From Sphingomonas oryzagri (GTDB taxonomy: Bacteria > Pseudomonadota > Alphaproteobacteria > Sphingomonadales > Sphingomonadaceae), in the NCBI RefSeq assembly GCF_029906645.1, contig NZ_JARYGZ010000001.1:2786084-2850083 (forward strand): DNA of 64,000 nt, written 5' to 3'. The position numbers and the translations under genes are program-made. Below the pieces are notes generated by a model. It was not told where the DNA came from. It made no database searches and saw only the letters and a program-made list of their open reading frames with translations. Below are positions 10,031 through 18,124 of the stretch, piece after piece; position 1 is the stretch's first letter; each line of letters opens with the position of its first letter.

Positions 10031-12373
10031 TCAGTCGTCGTCGCGGGTCAGGAAGGCGGGCGCGAAGTCCGGCGCGGGGCCGTCGTCGTTGCCGCCCGAA
10101 CGCTCGGAACGCTCGCGGCGCGGGCCGCGATCGCCGCCACGGTCGCCGCCGCGATCCCGACGGGGGCCGCCACGGTCGCCATCGCGACGCGGGCCACGAT
10201 CGCGGTCGCCGCCCCGATCGCCTCTGGGGCCACGGTCACCACCCTCGCGCGGCTCGCGCGGCGGGCGGGTGTCCTCCAGCTCGGCGCCGGTCTCCTGATC
10301 GACGACGCGCATCGACAGGCGGACCTTGCCGCGCTGGTCGATCTCGAGGACCTTGACCTTCACGGCCTGGCCCTCGGTGACCACGTCCTTCGGCGAGGCG
10401 ACGCGCTCGTTCTTCATCTCGGAGACGTGGACGAGGCCGTCCTTGCCGCCCATGAAGTTCACGAAAGCGCCGAAATCGACGATGTTGACGACCTTGCCGT
10501 TGTAGATCTTGCCGACCTCCGGCTCCTCGACGATGCCCTTGATCCAGTTCATCGCGGCTTCGATCTGCGCCGTGTCGGACGACGAGATTTTCACCGTGCC
10601 GTCGTCATCGATGTCGACCTTGGCGCCGGTGGTGGCGACGATCTCGCGGATCACCTTGCCGCCAGTGCCGATCACGTCGCGGATCTTGTCCTTGGGAACG
10701 GACATCGTCTCGATGCGCGGCGCATGGGCCGAAAGCTCGGTGCGGGTGTGGTCGAGCGCCTTGGCCATCTCGCCGAGGATGTGCGCGCGGCCTTCCTTGG
10801 CCTGGTGCAGCGCGGTCTCGAAGATCTCCTTGGTGATGCCGGCGATCTTGATGTCCATCTGCATCGTGGTGATGCCTTCGGACGTGCCGGCCACCTTGAA
10901 GTCCATGTCGCCGAGGTGATCCTCGTCGCCGAGGATGTCGGAGAGAACCGCGAACTTCTTGCCTTCGAGGATCAGGCCCATCGCGATGCCCGAGACGGGG
11001 CGCTTGATCGGCACGCCGGCGTCCATCATCGCCAGCGAACCGCCGCACACCGTCGCCATCGACGAGGAGCCGTTGCTCTCGGTGATGTCGGAGGTCAGGC
11101 GGATCGTGTAGGGGAATTCCTCCTTGGTCGGCAGCACGCCGTGCAGCGCGCGCCACGCCAGCTTGCCGTGGCCGACTTCGCGACGGCCCGGCGCGCCGAA
11201 GCGGCCCACTTCACCGACCGAATAAGGCGGGAAGTTGTAGTGGAGCATGAAATGCTCGTACTTCAGGCCGTTCAGCCCGTCGATCATCTGCTCGGATTCC
11301 TTGGTGCCCAAGGTGCAGGTGGAGATAGACTGGGTCTCGCCGCGGGTGAACAGCGCCGAACCGTGCGCGCGCGGCAGGAAGTGCGCCTCGGCCACGATCG
11401 GGCGGATCTGGGTGGTGGTGCGGCCGTCGATGCGGGTGCCGTCCTTCAGGATGGCGGTGCGGACGATCTCGGCCTCGAGCTTCTTGACGAGCTTGATGGC
11501 GACCATCTGCTCCTGCGGGCTCTTGTCGGCCATGGCGGCCTTCGCCTTGGCGCGCGCCTCGTTCAGCGCGTTCGAGCGGGCCGACTTGTCGACCAGCTTG
11601 TAGGCCTTCTCGATGTCCTTGCCGATCAGCTTCTTCAGCTCGGCCTTGACCTTGCTGTTGTCGTCGCCCGACTTCAGCTCCCACGGATCCTTGGCGGCCT
11701 TCTCGGCGAGCTTGATGATCGCGCCGATCACCTCGCGGCAGGCGTCATGCGCGAACATGACGGCGCCGAGCATGGTCTCTTCCGAAAGCTCCTTGGCTTC
11801 GGATTCGACCATCATCACCGCGTCCTGGGTGGCGGCGACGACGAGATCGAGCGAACCGGCGGCGACGTCGGCGTCGGTCGGGTTCAGGAGATACTCGCCA
11901 TCCTTGTAGCCGACGCGGGCGGCGCCGATCGGCCCCATGAAGGGCACGCCGGAGATGGTGAGCGCGGCCGAGGCGGCGACCATCGCGAGGATGTCCGGCT
12001 CGTTCTCGCCGTCATAGCTCAGCACCTGGGCGATGACGTTGATCTCGTTGTAGAAGCCCTCCGGAAAGAGCGGGCGCACCGGGCGGTCGATGAGGCGGGA
12101 GACGAGCGTCTCCTTCTCGGTGGCGCCACGCTCGCGCTTGAAGAAGCCGCCGGGGATGCGGCCGGAGGAGAAATACTTCTCCTGATAGTGGACGGTGAGC
12201 GGGAAGAAATCCTGCCCTTCCTTCACCGACTTGGCGGCGGTGACGGCGCACAGCACGACCGTCTCGCCGAGCGTCGCGAGCACCGCGCCGTCGGCCTGGC
12301 GGGCGACGCGGCCCGTTTCCAGCGTGAGGGTCTTGCCGCCCCACTGGATTTCCACCTTCTTGGTATCGAACAT
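10031..12373 (-). CDS. pnp: Polyribonucleotide nucleotidyltransferase (PNPase)
   Basis: PNPase degrades RNA 3' to 5' phosphorolytically and belongs to RNA degradosomes. The 780-residue protein shows two RNase PH-like domains (start [33 protein letters not shown]; core GFAMGL-equivalent SGIAMGLI), the connecting helical domain, a KH domain ([12 protein letters not shown], about residues 565-620) and an S1 domain ([15 protein letters not shown]). The family is about 700-720 residues. The extra C-terminal 60-70 residues here are an Arg/Gly/Asp-rich low-complexity tail ending in LTRDDD, absent from E. coli PNPase. It follows rpsO on the same strand, the classic arrangement, though with its own 160-bp spacer and a hairpin between. 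Confidence 0.97.
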   Translation of the reverse strand: MFDTKKVEIQWGGKTLTLETGRVARQADGAVLATLGETVVLCAVTAAKSVKEGQDFFPLTVHYQEKYFSSGRIPGGFFKRERGATEKETLVSRLIDRPVRPLFPEGFYNEINVIAQVLSYDGENEPDILAMVAASAALTISGVPFMGPIGAARVGYKDGEYLLNPTDADVAAGSLDLVVAATQDAVMMVESEAKELSEETMLGAVMFAHDACREVIGAIIKLAEKAAKDPWELKSGDDNSKVKAELKKLIGKDIEKAYKLVDKSARSNALNEARAKAKAAMADKSPQEQMVAIKLVKKLEAEIVRTAILKDGTRIDGRTTTQIRPIVAEAHFLPRAHGSALFTRGETQSISTCTLGTKESEQMIDGLNGLKYEHFMLHYNFPPYSVGEVGRFGAPGRREVGHGKLAWRALHGVLPTKEEFPYTIRLTSDITESNGSSSMATVCGGSLAMMDAGVPIKRPVSGIAMGLILEGKKFAVLSDILGDEDHLGDMDFKVAGTSEGITTMQMDIKIAGITKEIFETALHQAKEGRAHILGEMAKALDHTRTELSAHAPRIETMSVPKDKIRDVIGTGGKVIREIVATTGAKVDIDDDGTVKISSSDTAQIEAAMNWIKGIVEEPEVGKIYNGKVVNIVDFGAFVNFMGGKDGLVHVSEMKNERVASPKDVVTEGQAVKVKVLEIDQRGKVRLSMRVVDQETGAELEDTRPPREPREGGDRGPRGDRGGDRDRGPRRDGDRGGPRRDRGGDRGGDRGPRRERSERSGGNDDGPAPDFAPAFLTRDDD

Positions 12374-12499
12374 TTGGTTTCCTTCTCCGGCGACCCGATG
12401 TCGGCCGGGACAGCTTTGCGGGCTAGCCGGCCCGCGGCGGTTCGGAGCCTGTCCGGCTCCCGAGGGCGATTGGCCGGATTGCCATGCCCTCCATGCGAA

Positions 12500-12522
12500 A
12501 CGGCCCGCCAGAGGCGGGCCGT
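12500..12522 (-). terminator. Hairpin terminator after rpsO
   Basis: ACGGCCCGCC (12500-12509) and GGCGGGCCGT (12513-12522) form a perfect 10-bp stem with a 3-base loop. On the minus strand it lies 12 bases after the rpsO stop and is followed by TTTCGCAT. It lies between rpsO and pnp, so it may attenuate rather than fully block read-through. Confidence 0.75.
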
Positions 12523-12534
12523 CCGAAACTCTTG

Positions 12535-12804
12535 TTACTTCCGAAGCCCGAGCTTGCCGATCAGATCGGCGTAGCGCTGGACATCCTTCTTCTTCAGATA
12601 GTCCAGCAGGCTGCGGCGCTTGTTCACCAGCATCAGCAGGCCGCGGCGCGAATGGTTGTCCTTCGCGTGGGTCTTGAAGTGCTCGGTGAGGTTCTTGATG
12701 CGCTCGGTCAGGATCGCGACCTGCACCTCGGGCGAACCGGTGTCGCCATTGGCGCGGGCGTTGTCTTCGATGACCGTGGTCTTGCGCTCGGCAGTGATCG
12801 ACAT
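12535..12804 (-). CDS. rpsO: 30S ribosomal protein S15
   Basis: The 89-residue product is ribosomal protein S15, which binds the central domain of 16S rRNA early in 30S assembly. It has the full family sequence, including [21 protein letters not shown], the [20 protein letters not shown] core and the C-terminal [12 protein letters not shown]. Length matches E. coli S15. It lies between truB (16-bp spacing) and pnp on the same strand, the conserved truB-rpsO-pnp order. S15 commonly represses its own mRNA through a leader structure. The short spacer to truB means any such site would overlap the truB end, and I cannot resolve it. Confidence 0.97.
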   Translation of the reverse strand: MSITAERKTTVIEDNARANGDTGSPEVQVAILTERIKNLTEHFKTHAKDNHSRRGLLMLVNKRRSLLDYLKKKDVQRYADLIGKLGLRK

Positions 12805-12820
12805 CGTGTTACTCCTGTAA

Positions 12821-13813
12821 TTAGAGGTTGAAGCCGCGCACCACCTTCACTTCGATCCCGTCCGACTGGACGAGGGCGACCGGAACAGACTGGGCGGTCG
12901 CGAAGTAGAGGCCCGGTGTTTTGGCGATCCCGATCACCGGACGCCCCTGACGGAGCGCCCCTGCCTGATCGGGGGTGAGGGCGAGAGCCGGGATGTCGTC
13001 CAGCCCTGCCTTCAATGGCAGTAGTGCCTGTTCAAGGGTGCGGGCCTTAGCGAGTTCGGCCAGAGAGTCCAGCGAAATCGCCTGATCCAGCGTGAACGGG
13101 CCGGACTTGATGCGACGGAGCATGGTGACGTGGCCGACCGTGCCGAGCGCGATGGCGATGTCGCGCGCGAGGGAGCGGATGTAGGTGCCCTTGGAGACGG
13201 CGGCGAGCAGGGTGGCCTCGGAAAGAAGAAGGCCCTCATCCCGACATTCGCCCGCGAAGGCGGGAGAAGGAGAAGATTGCCCTCTCCCACCTTCGCGGGA
13301 GAGGGTTGGGTGAGGGTCTTCTTCTTGAATGGCGAGCGAGTGAACCGTCACGTTCCTGCTCGCCAGCGCCACCTCCTCGCCCGCCCGCGCGAGATCGTAG
13401 GCGCGCTGTCCGTCCACCTTGAGCGCCGAATAAGCCGGCGGCACCTGCTCGATCGGACCGGTGAAGCGCGGCAGCATGGCCTCCAACTCGGCCAGCGTCG
13501 GCCGCACCTCGGAGGTGGCGATCACCTTGCCTTCGAGGTCGAGCGTGTCGGTCTGCTCGCCGAACTTCACGGTGAAGGCATAGGCCTTGTCAGCGTCCAG
13601 CATCCGGCCGGAGAGCTTGGTCGCCTCGCCCAGCGCGATCGGAAGGACACCGGAGGCCAGCGGATCGAGCGTCCCGCCATGGCCCACCTTCACCTTGGCA
13701 TAGCCGCCGTCGCGCAGCGCCCGCTTAGCCTTGGAGACGATGTCGGTCGATCCGGGGCCGACCGGCTTGTCGATGATGAGCCAGCCGTGGAGGGCGGTCT
13801 TGTCCTGCGTCAT
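12821..13813 (-). CDS. truB: tRNA pseudouridine(55) synthase, with repeat-derived insertion
   Basis: TruB converts U55 of the tRNA T-loop to pseudouridine. The catalytic Asp lies in [13 protein letters not shown] (about residues 47-58), the [14 protein letters not shown] opening is family-typical, and [14 protein letters not shown] (about 207-220) is the conserved later motif. Length is 330 residues against about 300 for the family. The excess is a segment at about residues 164-198, between VTVHSLAIQ and [14 protein letters not shown], that is encoded exactly by an inverted-repeat element at 13223-13326. The insertion keeps the frame and falls in a variable loop between strands, so the enzyme is probably functional. 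It is cotranscribed with rpsO. Confidence 0.95.
   Translation of the reverse strand: MTQDKTALHGWLIIDKPVGPGSTDIVSKAKRALRDGGYAKVKVGHGGTLDPLASGVLPIALGEATKLSGRMLDADKAYAFTVKFGEQTDTLDLEGKVIATSEVRPTLAELEAMLPRFTGPIEQVPPAYSALKVDGQRAYDLARAGEEVALASRNVTVHSLAIQEEDPHPTLSREGGRGQSSPSPAFAGECRDEGLLLSEATLLAAVSKGTYIRSLARDIAIALGTVGHVTMLRRIKSGPFTLDQAISLDSLAELAKARTLEQALLPLKAGLDDIPALALTPDQAGALRQGRPVIGIAKTPGLYFATAQSVPVALVQSDGIEVKVVRGFNL
13223..13326. repeat. Palindromic element inserted in frame inside truB
   Basis: The ends AAGAAGAAGGCCCTCA (13223-13238) and TGAGGGTCTTCTTCTT (13311-13326) are inverted copies with one mismatch. Inside are further inverted arms around CCCGCGAAGGCGGGAG and CTTCGCGGGAGAGGG. It replaces nothing essential in truB and is read through as about 34 codons. 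Such CCCTCTCCC / TTCGCGGGAGAGGG palindromes look like dispersed intergenic repeats of proteobacteria. Confidence 0.85.
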
Positions 13814-13865
13814 GGGGCGGGCGCCCTAGGGCGCGCCGATCATGGGAGCAAGCAAATCCCAACAT

Positions 13866-13936
13866 CCGTTCGGCCTGAGCGAAGTCGAAGGCCATGCGCG
13901 CCTTGGCTGCACTTCGACTTCGCTCAGTGCGAACGG
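13866..13936. repeat. Palindromic intergenic repeat, family A
   Basis: CCGTTCG at 13866 pairs with CGAACGG ending at 13936. Within it, CTGAGCGAAGTCGAAG is matched by CTTCGACTTCGCTCAG on the other arm, giving a nearly complete 71-bp palindrome. It lies between truB and the small exported protein gene and is one of four family-A copies in the window. Confidence 0.85.
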
Positions 13937-13952
13937 GCGAGAAGCTACAGGG

Positions 13953-14321
13953 CTATTTGAGCGTCCTGTAGCCCGGCGGCACCGGCGAGCGGGTGACCGA
14001 GGAGAGCAGGCAGCGCTGCCCCTCGACGACGATCGCCGCCTTGTTGTCGAGCGGCCCGCCCGGCCCGGCTGTATCCACCGAAAAGGACTGCGCCTGCGCC
14101 AATCGCGAACATTTGGGCTGGACGTGGAGATAGTACCATTTCCCGTCGGTCTTGGAGACGAGGTAAATGCCGCGTGAGCCGTCGATGCGGTAGTCGCTCC
14201 AGCCGTCCTGCCCGAAGAAGGGAATCGAGACTTCCGGCCCGGTGGGCGCTTCCGGCGCTACCGGCACGGCGAACGCGGGCACGGCCAACGCGGCGATCAG
14301 CAGGGCAAGCAACAGGCGCAT
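13953..14321 (-). CDS. Small exported protein, DUF6491-like
   Basis: The 122-residue product starts MRLLLALLIAALAVPAFA, a clear signal peptide, so it is periplasmic. The mature part contains ISIPFFGQDGWSDYRIDG, a WYYLHVQPKC segment and a late EGQRCLLSSV segment. This pattern of one central and one late Cys resembles DUF6491 proteins of sphingomonads and xanthomonads, which have no known function. The family call is from memory and moderate. The ATG at 14321 has GGAG about eight bases upstream on its strand, better supported than the ATG at 14357. It follows mscL on the same strand but is separated from it by a strong hairpin. Confidence 0.72.
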   Translation of the reverse strand: MRLLLALLIAALAVPAFAVPVAPEAPTGPEVSIPFFGQDGWSDYRIDGSRGIYLVSKTDGKWYYLHVQPKCSRLAQAQSFSVDTAGPGGPLDNKAAIVVEGQRCLLSSVTRSPVPPGYRTLK

Positions 14322-14345
14322 GGGGTATCTCCGGCACAAACGGAT

Positions 14346-14381
14346 ACGCCCCGCCACCGGAATGGCCGGTGAACGGGGCGT
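14346..14381 (-). terminator. Hairpin terminator after mscL
   Basis: ACGCCCCG (14346-14353) pairs with CGGGGCGT (14374-14381), and an inner CACCGG pairs with CCGGTG. It lies about 40 bases downstream of mscL on its strand and upstream of the DUF6491-like gene start, so it likely separates the two transcripts. Confidence 0.65.
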
Positions 14382-14421
14382 CCCATTTATAACGGCGGCG
14401 CGTGACGCGCCGGTGGCTGGA

Positions 14422-14874
14422 TCAGGGCCGGGCCTTCAGCGAATCCCGGATCTCGCGCAGCAGGATCACCTCGGCCGAATCCGGCGCGGGCGCCTCCGGC
14501 GTCGCCGCCTGCTCCTTGGCGGTGAGCGTCATCGCCTTGTTCACGCCCTTGATGATCAGGAAGATGATGAAGGCGACGATCAGGAAGTTCACCGCCTGGG
14601 TGATGAACTCGCCATAACCGAGCAGCGGCACGCCGGCCTTCTTGAGCGCGGCATAGTCGCTCGATCCCTGCAGCGCGGCGGGCACCTTCTCCGGCGAGAG
14701 GATCAGGAAATAGCCCGAAAAATCGAGCCCGCCGAAGATTTTGCCGATCAGCGGCATCAGCACGTCCTCGGTCAGCGAGGTCACGATCTTGCCGAACGCG
14801 GCGCCGATGATGACCGCGACCGCGAGGTCGAGGACATTACCCCGCATGATGAACGCCTTGAATTCCTTCAACAT
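14422..14874 (-). CDS. mscL: Large-conductance mechanosensitive channel
   Basis: MscL is an inner-membrane pentameric channel that opens under membrane tension to release solutes during hypo-osmotic shock. The 150-residue protein begins MLKEFKAFIMRGNVLDLAVAVIIGAAFGKIV, which is the N-terminal amphipathic helix and pore-lining TM1 with its small-residue constriction. The second transmembrane helix is at about residues 85-110 (ITQAVNFLIVAFIIFLIIKGVN). The C-terminal part ends in the LLREIRDSL bundle helix. Length is near the usual 136-150. It is transcribed divergently from the LemA gene across 129 bp. Confidence 0.96.
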   Translation of the reverse strand: MLKEFKAFIMRGNVLDLAVAVIIGAAFGKIVTSLTEDVLMPLIGKIFGGLDFSGYFLILSPEKVPAALQGSSDYAALKKAGVPLLGYGEFITQAVNFLIVAFIIFLIIKGVNKAMTLTAKEQAATPEAPAPDSAEVILLREIRDSLKARP

Positions 14875-14944
14875 GGCTCGCCCTCCACTACGCCAGACTC
14901 ATAATCGAGGTTAACGATTTGAAACGCGCGAGCAAGGGCGTAAC

Positions 14945-14973
14945 TTGCTGGCGCAGATCGGCAACTGTATTAG
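14945..14973 (+). promoter_or_regulatory. Candidate sigma-70 promoter for the LemA operon
   Basis: TTGCTG at 14945-14950 and TATTAG at 14968-14973 are separated by 17 bases. They lie 31 bases upstream of the LemA ATG. This is a pattern match only. Confidence 0.4.
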
Positions 14974-15003
14974 CTTCACCAGACGCTTGGGAGTGTTTCG
15001 ATC

Positions 15004-15594
15004 ATGATGCTTCGCCGCCGCCTGACTCTCGCAGCCCCCTTCGCCGCGCTCGCGCTGGCCGGGTGCGGGGTCAACGCCATCCCCACCGCCGAGGAGAATG
15101 CCAAGGCCAAGTGGGCCGACGTGCAGAACCAGTATCAGCGCCGCGCCGACCTGATCCCCAATCTGGTCAGCACGGTGAAGGGTTATGCCGCGCACGAGCA
15201 ATCGACGCTGACCGCCGTGGTCGATGCGCGCGCCAAGGCGACGCAGATCACCGTCACCGGCGACGACATCAGCAATCCGGACAAGATGAAGCAGTTCCAG
15301 GATGCGCAGAACCAGCTCAGCGGCGCGCTCGGCAAGCTGCTGGCGGTCAACGAGGCCTATCCGGACCTGAAGGCCGACCAGAACTTCCTGGCCCTGCAAT
15401 CGCAGCTGGAGGGCACGGAGAACCGGATCGCGGTCGCGCGGTCGGACTACAATTCGGCGGTGCAGGCCTACAACACGCGCATCCGCACCTTCCCGGACAG
15501 CATCACCGCCAAGGTGGTCTACGGCGCCAAGCCGATCACCCCCTTCACCGCCACCAGCCCAAACGCAGAGACCGCGCCGACCGTGAAGTTCTGA
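15004..15594 (+). CDS. LemA family lipoprotein
   Basis: The 196-residue product starts with a lipoprotein signal ending in the lipobox LAGC (Cys near residue 20), so it is probably membrane-anchored. The rest is the LemA helical domain, including KWADVQNQYQRRADLIPNLV and later VARSDYNSAVQAYNTRIRTFP, both typical. LemA proteins have no firm biochemical role but very often sit in front of TPM-domain proteins, as here. The next gene starts 10 bases after the stop, so the two are almost certainly one transcript. An alternative ATG is the very next codon. Confidence 0.92.
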   Translation: MMLRRRLTLAAPFAALALAGCGVNAIPTAEENAKAKWADVQNQYQRRADLIPNLVSTVKGYAAHEQSTLTAVVDARAKATQITVTGDDISNPDKMKQFQDAQNQLSGALGKLLAVNEAYPDLKADQNFLALQSQLEGTENRIAVARSDYNSAVQAYNTRIRTFPDSITAKVVYGAKPITPFTATSPNAETAPTVKF

Positions 15595-15604
15595 GGCCAA
15601 GGTG

Positions 15605-16540
15605 ATGTCCCCCCTCCCCGTCATGCCGGCGAAAGCCGGCATCTCAGGCGGCTGGCACGGCGCCCGCCCCATCGAGGCCCCAGCCTTCGCCGGGGTGACG
15701 AGGTGGCTGGCTGGCGTTCTGCTCGCCCTGCTGGCACTGATCGCCACGCCCGCGCAGGCGCTGACCTTCCCGGCCTTCACCGGTCTGGTGGTCGATCAGG
15801 CCAACATCCTCCCCGCCGACCGCAAGGCCGCGCTGGAGCAGAAGCTGGAGGCGTTCCAGCAGAAGACGCATCGCCAGCTGGTCGTCGCCACCGTCTCCAG
15901 CCTCGAGGATCAGGAGATCCAGCAATATGGCGTCCAGTTGCTGCGAACGTGGGGCGTCGGCCTCAAGGGAGCAGACAACGGCGCCATCCTCCTGATCGCG
16001 CCCAACGAGCGCAAGGTGGGTATCGAGGTCGGCTACGGTCTCGAAGGCGTGCTGACCGACGCCTATTCGAGCGTCATCATCAATTCGAAGATCGTGCCGG
16101 CGTTCAAGTCCGGCGATATGCCTGCCGGCATCGATGCCGGCGCGGACGCCATCATCGAATTGCTGTCGCTGCCCGACGATCAGGCCCGCGCCAAGGAAAA
16201 CGCCGCCGTCGCCGCGTGGGACAAGCAGCATAAGCGGTCCTCCAACAGCGGGGTGCCGGGGGCGCTGATCTTCTGGCTGATCGTGATCGCCTGGGTGGTG
16301 ATCGGCGGCTTCATGCGGCGTGCCCGCTACGGCAGGCGCTACGGCGGCTCGGACTGGCCGATCTGGCTGTGGGCGGCGGAAAGCCTGATGAACAGCCGTG
16401 GCGGCGGCTGGAGCGGCGGGGGCGGGGGCTGGGGTGGCGGCTCCTCCGATTCCGGCGGTGGCGGCGGCTGGGGTGACGGCGGCTTCACCGGCGGCGGTGG
16501 CGGCTTCGGCGGCTGCGGCGGCGCTTCGGGGAGCTGGTGA
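15605..16540 (+). CDS. TPM-domain (YgcG/Psb32-like) exported protein with repeat-derived N-terminus
   Basis: The TPM domain (about residues 50-190) begins FTGLVVDQANILP and includes RQLVVATVSSLEDQEIQ, DNGAILLIAPNERKVGIEVGYGLEG and YSSVIINSKIVPAF. A transmembrane helix (about 215-235) and a Gly/Ser-rich tail ending in GGASGSW follow, the usual YgcG layout. The true signal peptide is TRWLAGVLLALLALIATPAQA, but about 31 residues encoded by a palindromic repeat precede it. The ATG at 15605 has GAGG eight bases upstream, overlapping the lemA stop. A GTG at 15695 directly before the signal peptide is the alternative. TPM proteins are linked to repair or quality control at membranes. Exact function is unknown. 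Confidence 0.9.
   Translation: MSPLPVMPAKAGISGGWHGARPIEAPAFAGVTRWLAGVLLALLALIATPAQALTFPAFTGLVVDQANILPADRKAALEQKLEAFQQKTHRQLVVATVSSLEDQEIQQYGVQLLRTWGVGLKGADNGAILLIAPNERKVGIEVGYGLEGVLTDAYSSVIINSKIVPAFKSGDMPAGIDAGADAIIELLSLPDDQARAKENAAVAAWDKQHKRSSNSGVPGALIFWLIVIAWVVIGGFMRRARYGRRYGGSDWPIWLWAAESLMNSRGGGWSGGGGGWGGGSSDSGGGGGWGDGGFTGGGGGFGGCGGASGSW
15619..15700. repeat. Palindromic repeat (family D) at the 5' end of the TPM gene
   Basis: CGTCATGCCGGCGAAAGCCGGC at the left is matched by CCTTCGCCGGGGTGACG at the right end, with an 82-bp span. It starts 12 bases after the TPM gene's ATG and ends inside the GTG that would start the signal peptide. Translated, it gives the familiar MPAKAGI...PAFAGVT peptide seen in translated intergenic repeats. 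Confidence 0.82.
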
Positions 16541-16541
16541 G

Positions 16542-17219
16542 ATGACGTCCGTGACCTTCTCCGCAGCCGACCAGCAGCGCATCGCCGCCGCCGTAACCGC
16601 CGCCGAGGCGTCGAGCGACGGCGAGATCGTCACCGTGCTCGCTGCCGAATCGGACAGCTACAACGATGTCGTGCTCCACTGGGCGGTGCTGGCCCTGTTC
16701 CTCGCCGTCGCGATCGTCGCGGCGATGCCGGGGCGGCTGATCCTGCTGCTCGACATGGCGGTGGGCGGCTGGGTGCCGTGGACGGCGGGCGAACTGATCG
16801 CGATCCTGCTGTTCGGGCTCGCCGTCCAGTTCCTCGTCGCGCGCTGGCTGTTCGGGATCCGCCCGATCCGCCTCGCGCTGACCCCAGACGGCACCAAGGC
16901 GCGCCGCGTGCGCCGCCGCGCGCTGCTGCTGTTCCGCCTCGCCACCGAGAACCGCACGCGCGCCAGGACCGGCGTCTTGCTTTACCTCAGCCTTGCCGAG
17001 CATCGCGCCGAGATCATCGCCGATGCCGCGATCAACGCCAAGGTGACGCCCGAGACATGGGGCGAAGCGATGGCCGCCCTGATCGAGGCGGTGAAGGACG
17101 ACCGCCCCGGCGACGGGATGGTGGCCTCGATCGAAAAGATCGGGCAGGTCCTGGCCGAGCATTTCCCGCGCTCCGCCGACGACACCAACGAGCTACCGGA
17201 CCGCCTGATACTGTTATGA
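16542..17219 (+). CDS. Second TPM-domain membrane protein
   Basis: This 225-residue protein has a TPM-like N-terminus (AADQQRIAAAVTAAEASSDGEIVTVLA), two or three hydrophobic helices at about residues 45-105, and a C-terminal half resembling the end of a TPM domain (ARTGVLLYLSLAEHRAEIIADAAI, then WGEAMAALIEAVK). This split pattern, a TPM fold interrupted by membrane helices, fits the companion protein commonly found after LemA and YgcG-like genes. It starts one base after the previous stop and ends with an ATGA overlap with the Nudix gene, so LemA, both TPM genes and the Nudix gene form one operon. Function is not established. Confidence 0.85.
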   Translation: MTSVTFSAADQQRIAAAVTAAEASSDGEIVTVLAAESDSYNDVVLHWAVLALFLAVAIVAAMPGRLILLLDMAVGGWVPWTAGELIAILLFGLAVQFLVARWLFGIRPIRLALTPDGTKARRVRRRALLLFRLATENRTRARTGVLLYLSLAEHRAEIIADAAINAKVTPETWGEAMAALIEAVKDDRPGDGMVASIEKIGQVLAEHFPRSADDTNELPDRLILL

Positions 17220-17758
17220 GCTATCCCGATGCAGACGCGCCTGAAGAAATCCGCTGGCAGGGCAAGTTCATTACCGCCAGGCAGCGCGGGCGGTGGGAAT
17301 ATGTCGGCCGCGCACGCGGCATCCGCGCGGCGGTGATCGTCGCGGTCGACGATGGGCATGTCCTGCTGGTCGAGCAATATCGCGTGCCGCTCGGGCGCAA
17401 CTGCCTGGAGCTGCCCGCCGGCCTGATCGGCGACGAGGCCGGTAGCGAAGGCGAGACGGTAGAAGCCTCCGCCGCGCGCGAACTGGAGGAAGAGACCGGC
17501 TACAGGCCGGACCGGATCGAGGTGATCGGCGAATTCGCCTCCTCGCCGGGCATGGTCTCCGAAACCTTCTCGCTGGTCCGCGCGGTCGGGCTGACCAAGG
17601 TGGGTGACGGTGGCGGGGTGCCGGGCGAGAACATCACCGTCCACCGCGTACCGCTGGCCGACATTGCGGATTTCGTCGCGGCCAGACGCGCGGACGGCAC
17701 GATCATGGACGTGAAGCTGCTGACGCTGCTCGGCGCCGGGATTCTCGCCGGCGCCTAG
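17216..17758 (+). CDS. Nudix hydrolase (ADP-ribose pyrophosphatase-like)
   Basis: The 180-residue product has a Nudix fold with the box reading ELPAGLIGDE, then a short spacer and ETVEASAARELEEETGY. The REL-EEETG catalytic Glu residues that bind magnesium are intact. Between the box Gly and its first Glu there are about five more residues than in the canonical G-x5-E spacing. The ELPAG motif and the following FASSPGMVSETFSLV segment resemble ADP-ribose pyrophosphatases, which split ADP-ribose into AMP and ribose 5-phosphate. Substrate is inferred by similarity only. The ATG overlaps the previous stop by four bases, so it is translationally coupled to the TPM gene. Confidence 0.9.
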   Translation: MSYPDADAPEEIRWQGKFITARQRGRWEYVGRARGIRAAVIVAVDDGHVLLVEQYRVPLGRNCLELPAGLIGDEAGSEGETVEASAARELEEETGYRPDRIEVIGEFASSPGMVSETFSLVRAVGLTKVGDGGGVPGENITVHRVPLADIADFVAARRADGTIMDVKLLTLLGAGILAGA

Positions 17759-17761
17759 AGG

Positions 17762-18067
17762 TTACTCGCCCGCCGGCGTGATCGGGCCGACCGAGAAATT
17801 GTCGGCATAGGCCTGCAGCTTGAGCGAGCGATCGTGGCCCGCGACGACGGTCGCCGGGATGCCGTACTGGTCGGCATAGGCCTTGGCCGCCTCCAGCGAG
17901 GGGAAAGTCAGGCGCACCTGATCCTTGGTGTCGCCAGAACCTGCCCAGCCGGTGAGCGGATCGGGCTTCTTCGCCTCGGCCGGCTCGAACTCGAGCGTCC
18001 AGGTGCCGACGCGGGCGCGGCCCGACTGCATGGCGTTCTTGATCCGCTGGTAGATGCGCGCGGCCAT
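17762..18067 (-). CDS. Complex I accessory subunit, NDUFS4-like (ETC complex I subunit)
   Basis: The 101-residue protein matches the ETC complex I subunit family, the alphaproteobacterial homologue of mitochondrial NDUFS4 (AQDQ/18-kDa). Typical segments are MAARIYQRIKNAMQSGRA, WTLEFEPAEAKKPDPLTGWAGS and the LTFPSLEAAKAYADQYGI motif. In mitochondria and Paracoccus this subunit binds the peripheral arm of NADH:ubiquinone oxidoreductase and stabilises the NADH module. No other nuo genes are in the window, which is usual for this subunit. It is convergent with the Nudix gene and downstream of hrpB on the same strand. Confidence 0.9.
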   Translation of the reverse strand: MAARIYQRIKNAMQSGRARVGTWTLEFEPAEAKKPDPLTGWAGSGDTKDQVRLTFPSLEAAKAYADQYGIPATVVAGHDRSLKLQAYADNFSVGPITPAGE

Positions 18068-18124
18068 GATGCGAAATTCCTCGAAATGCCTGGAGGTTCC
18101 GATGCCGCAGCGCAGCGGCGCGCG

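Noticed and set aside
10427-12574. Plus-strand frame of 715 codons opposite pnp
   Set aside because: It is antisense to a definite PNPase, and its composition is typical of GC-driven shadow frames.
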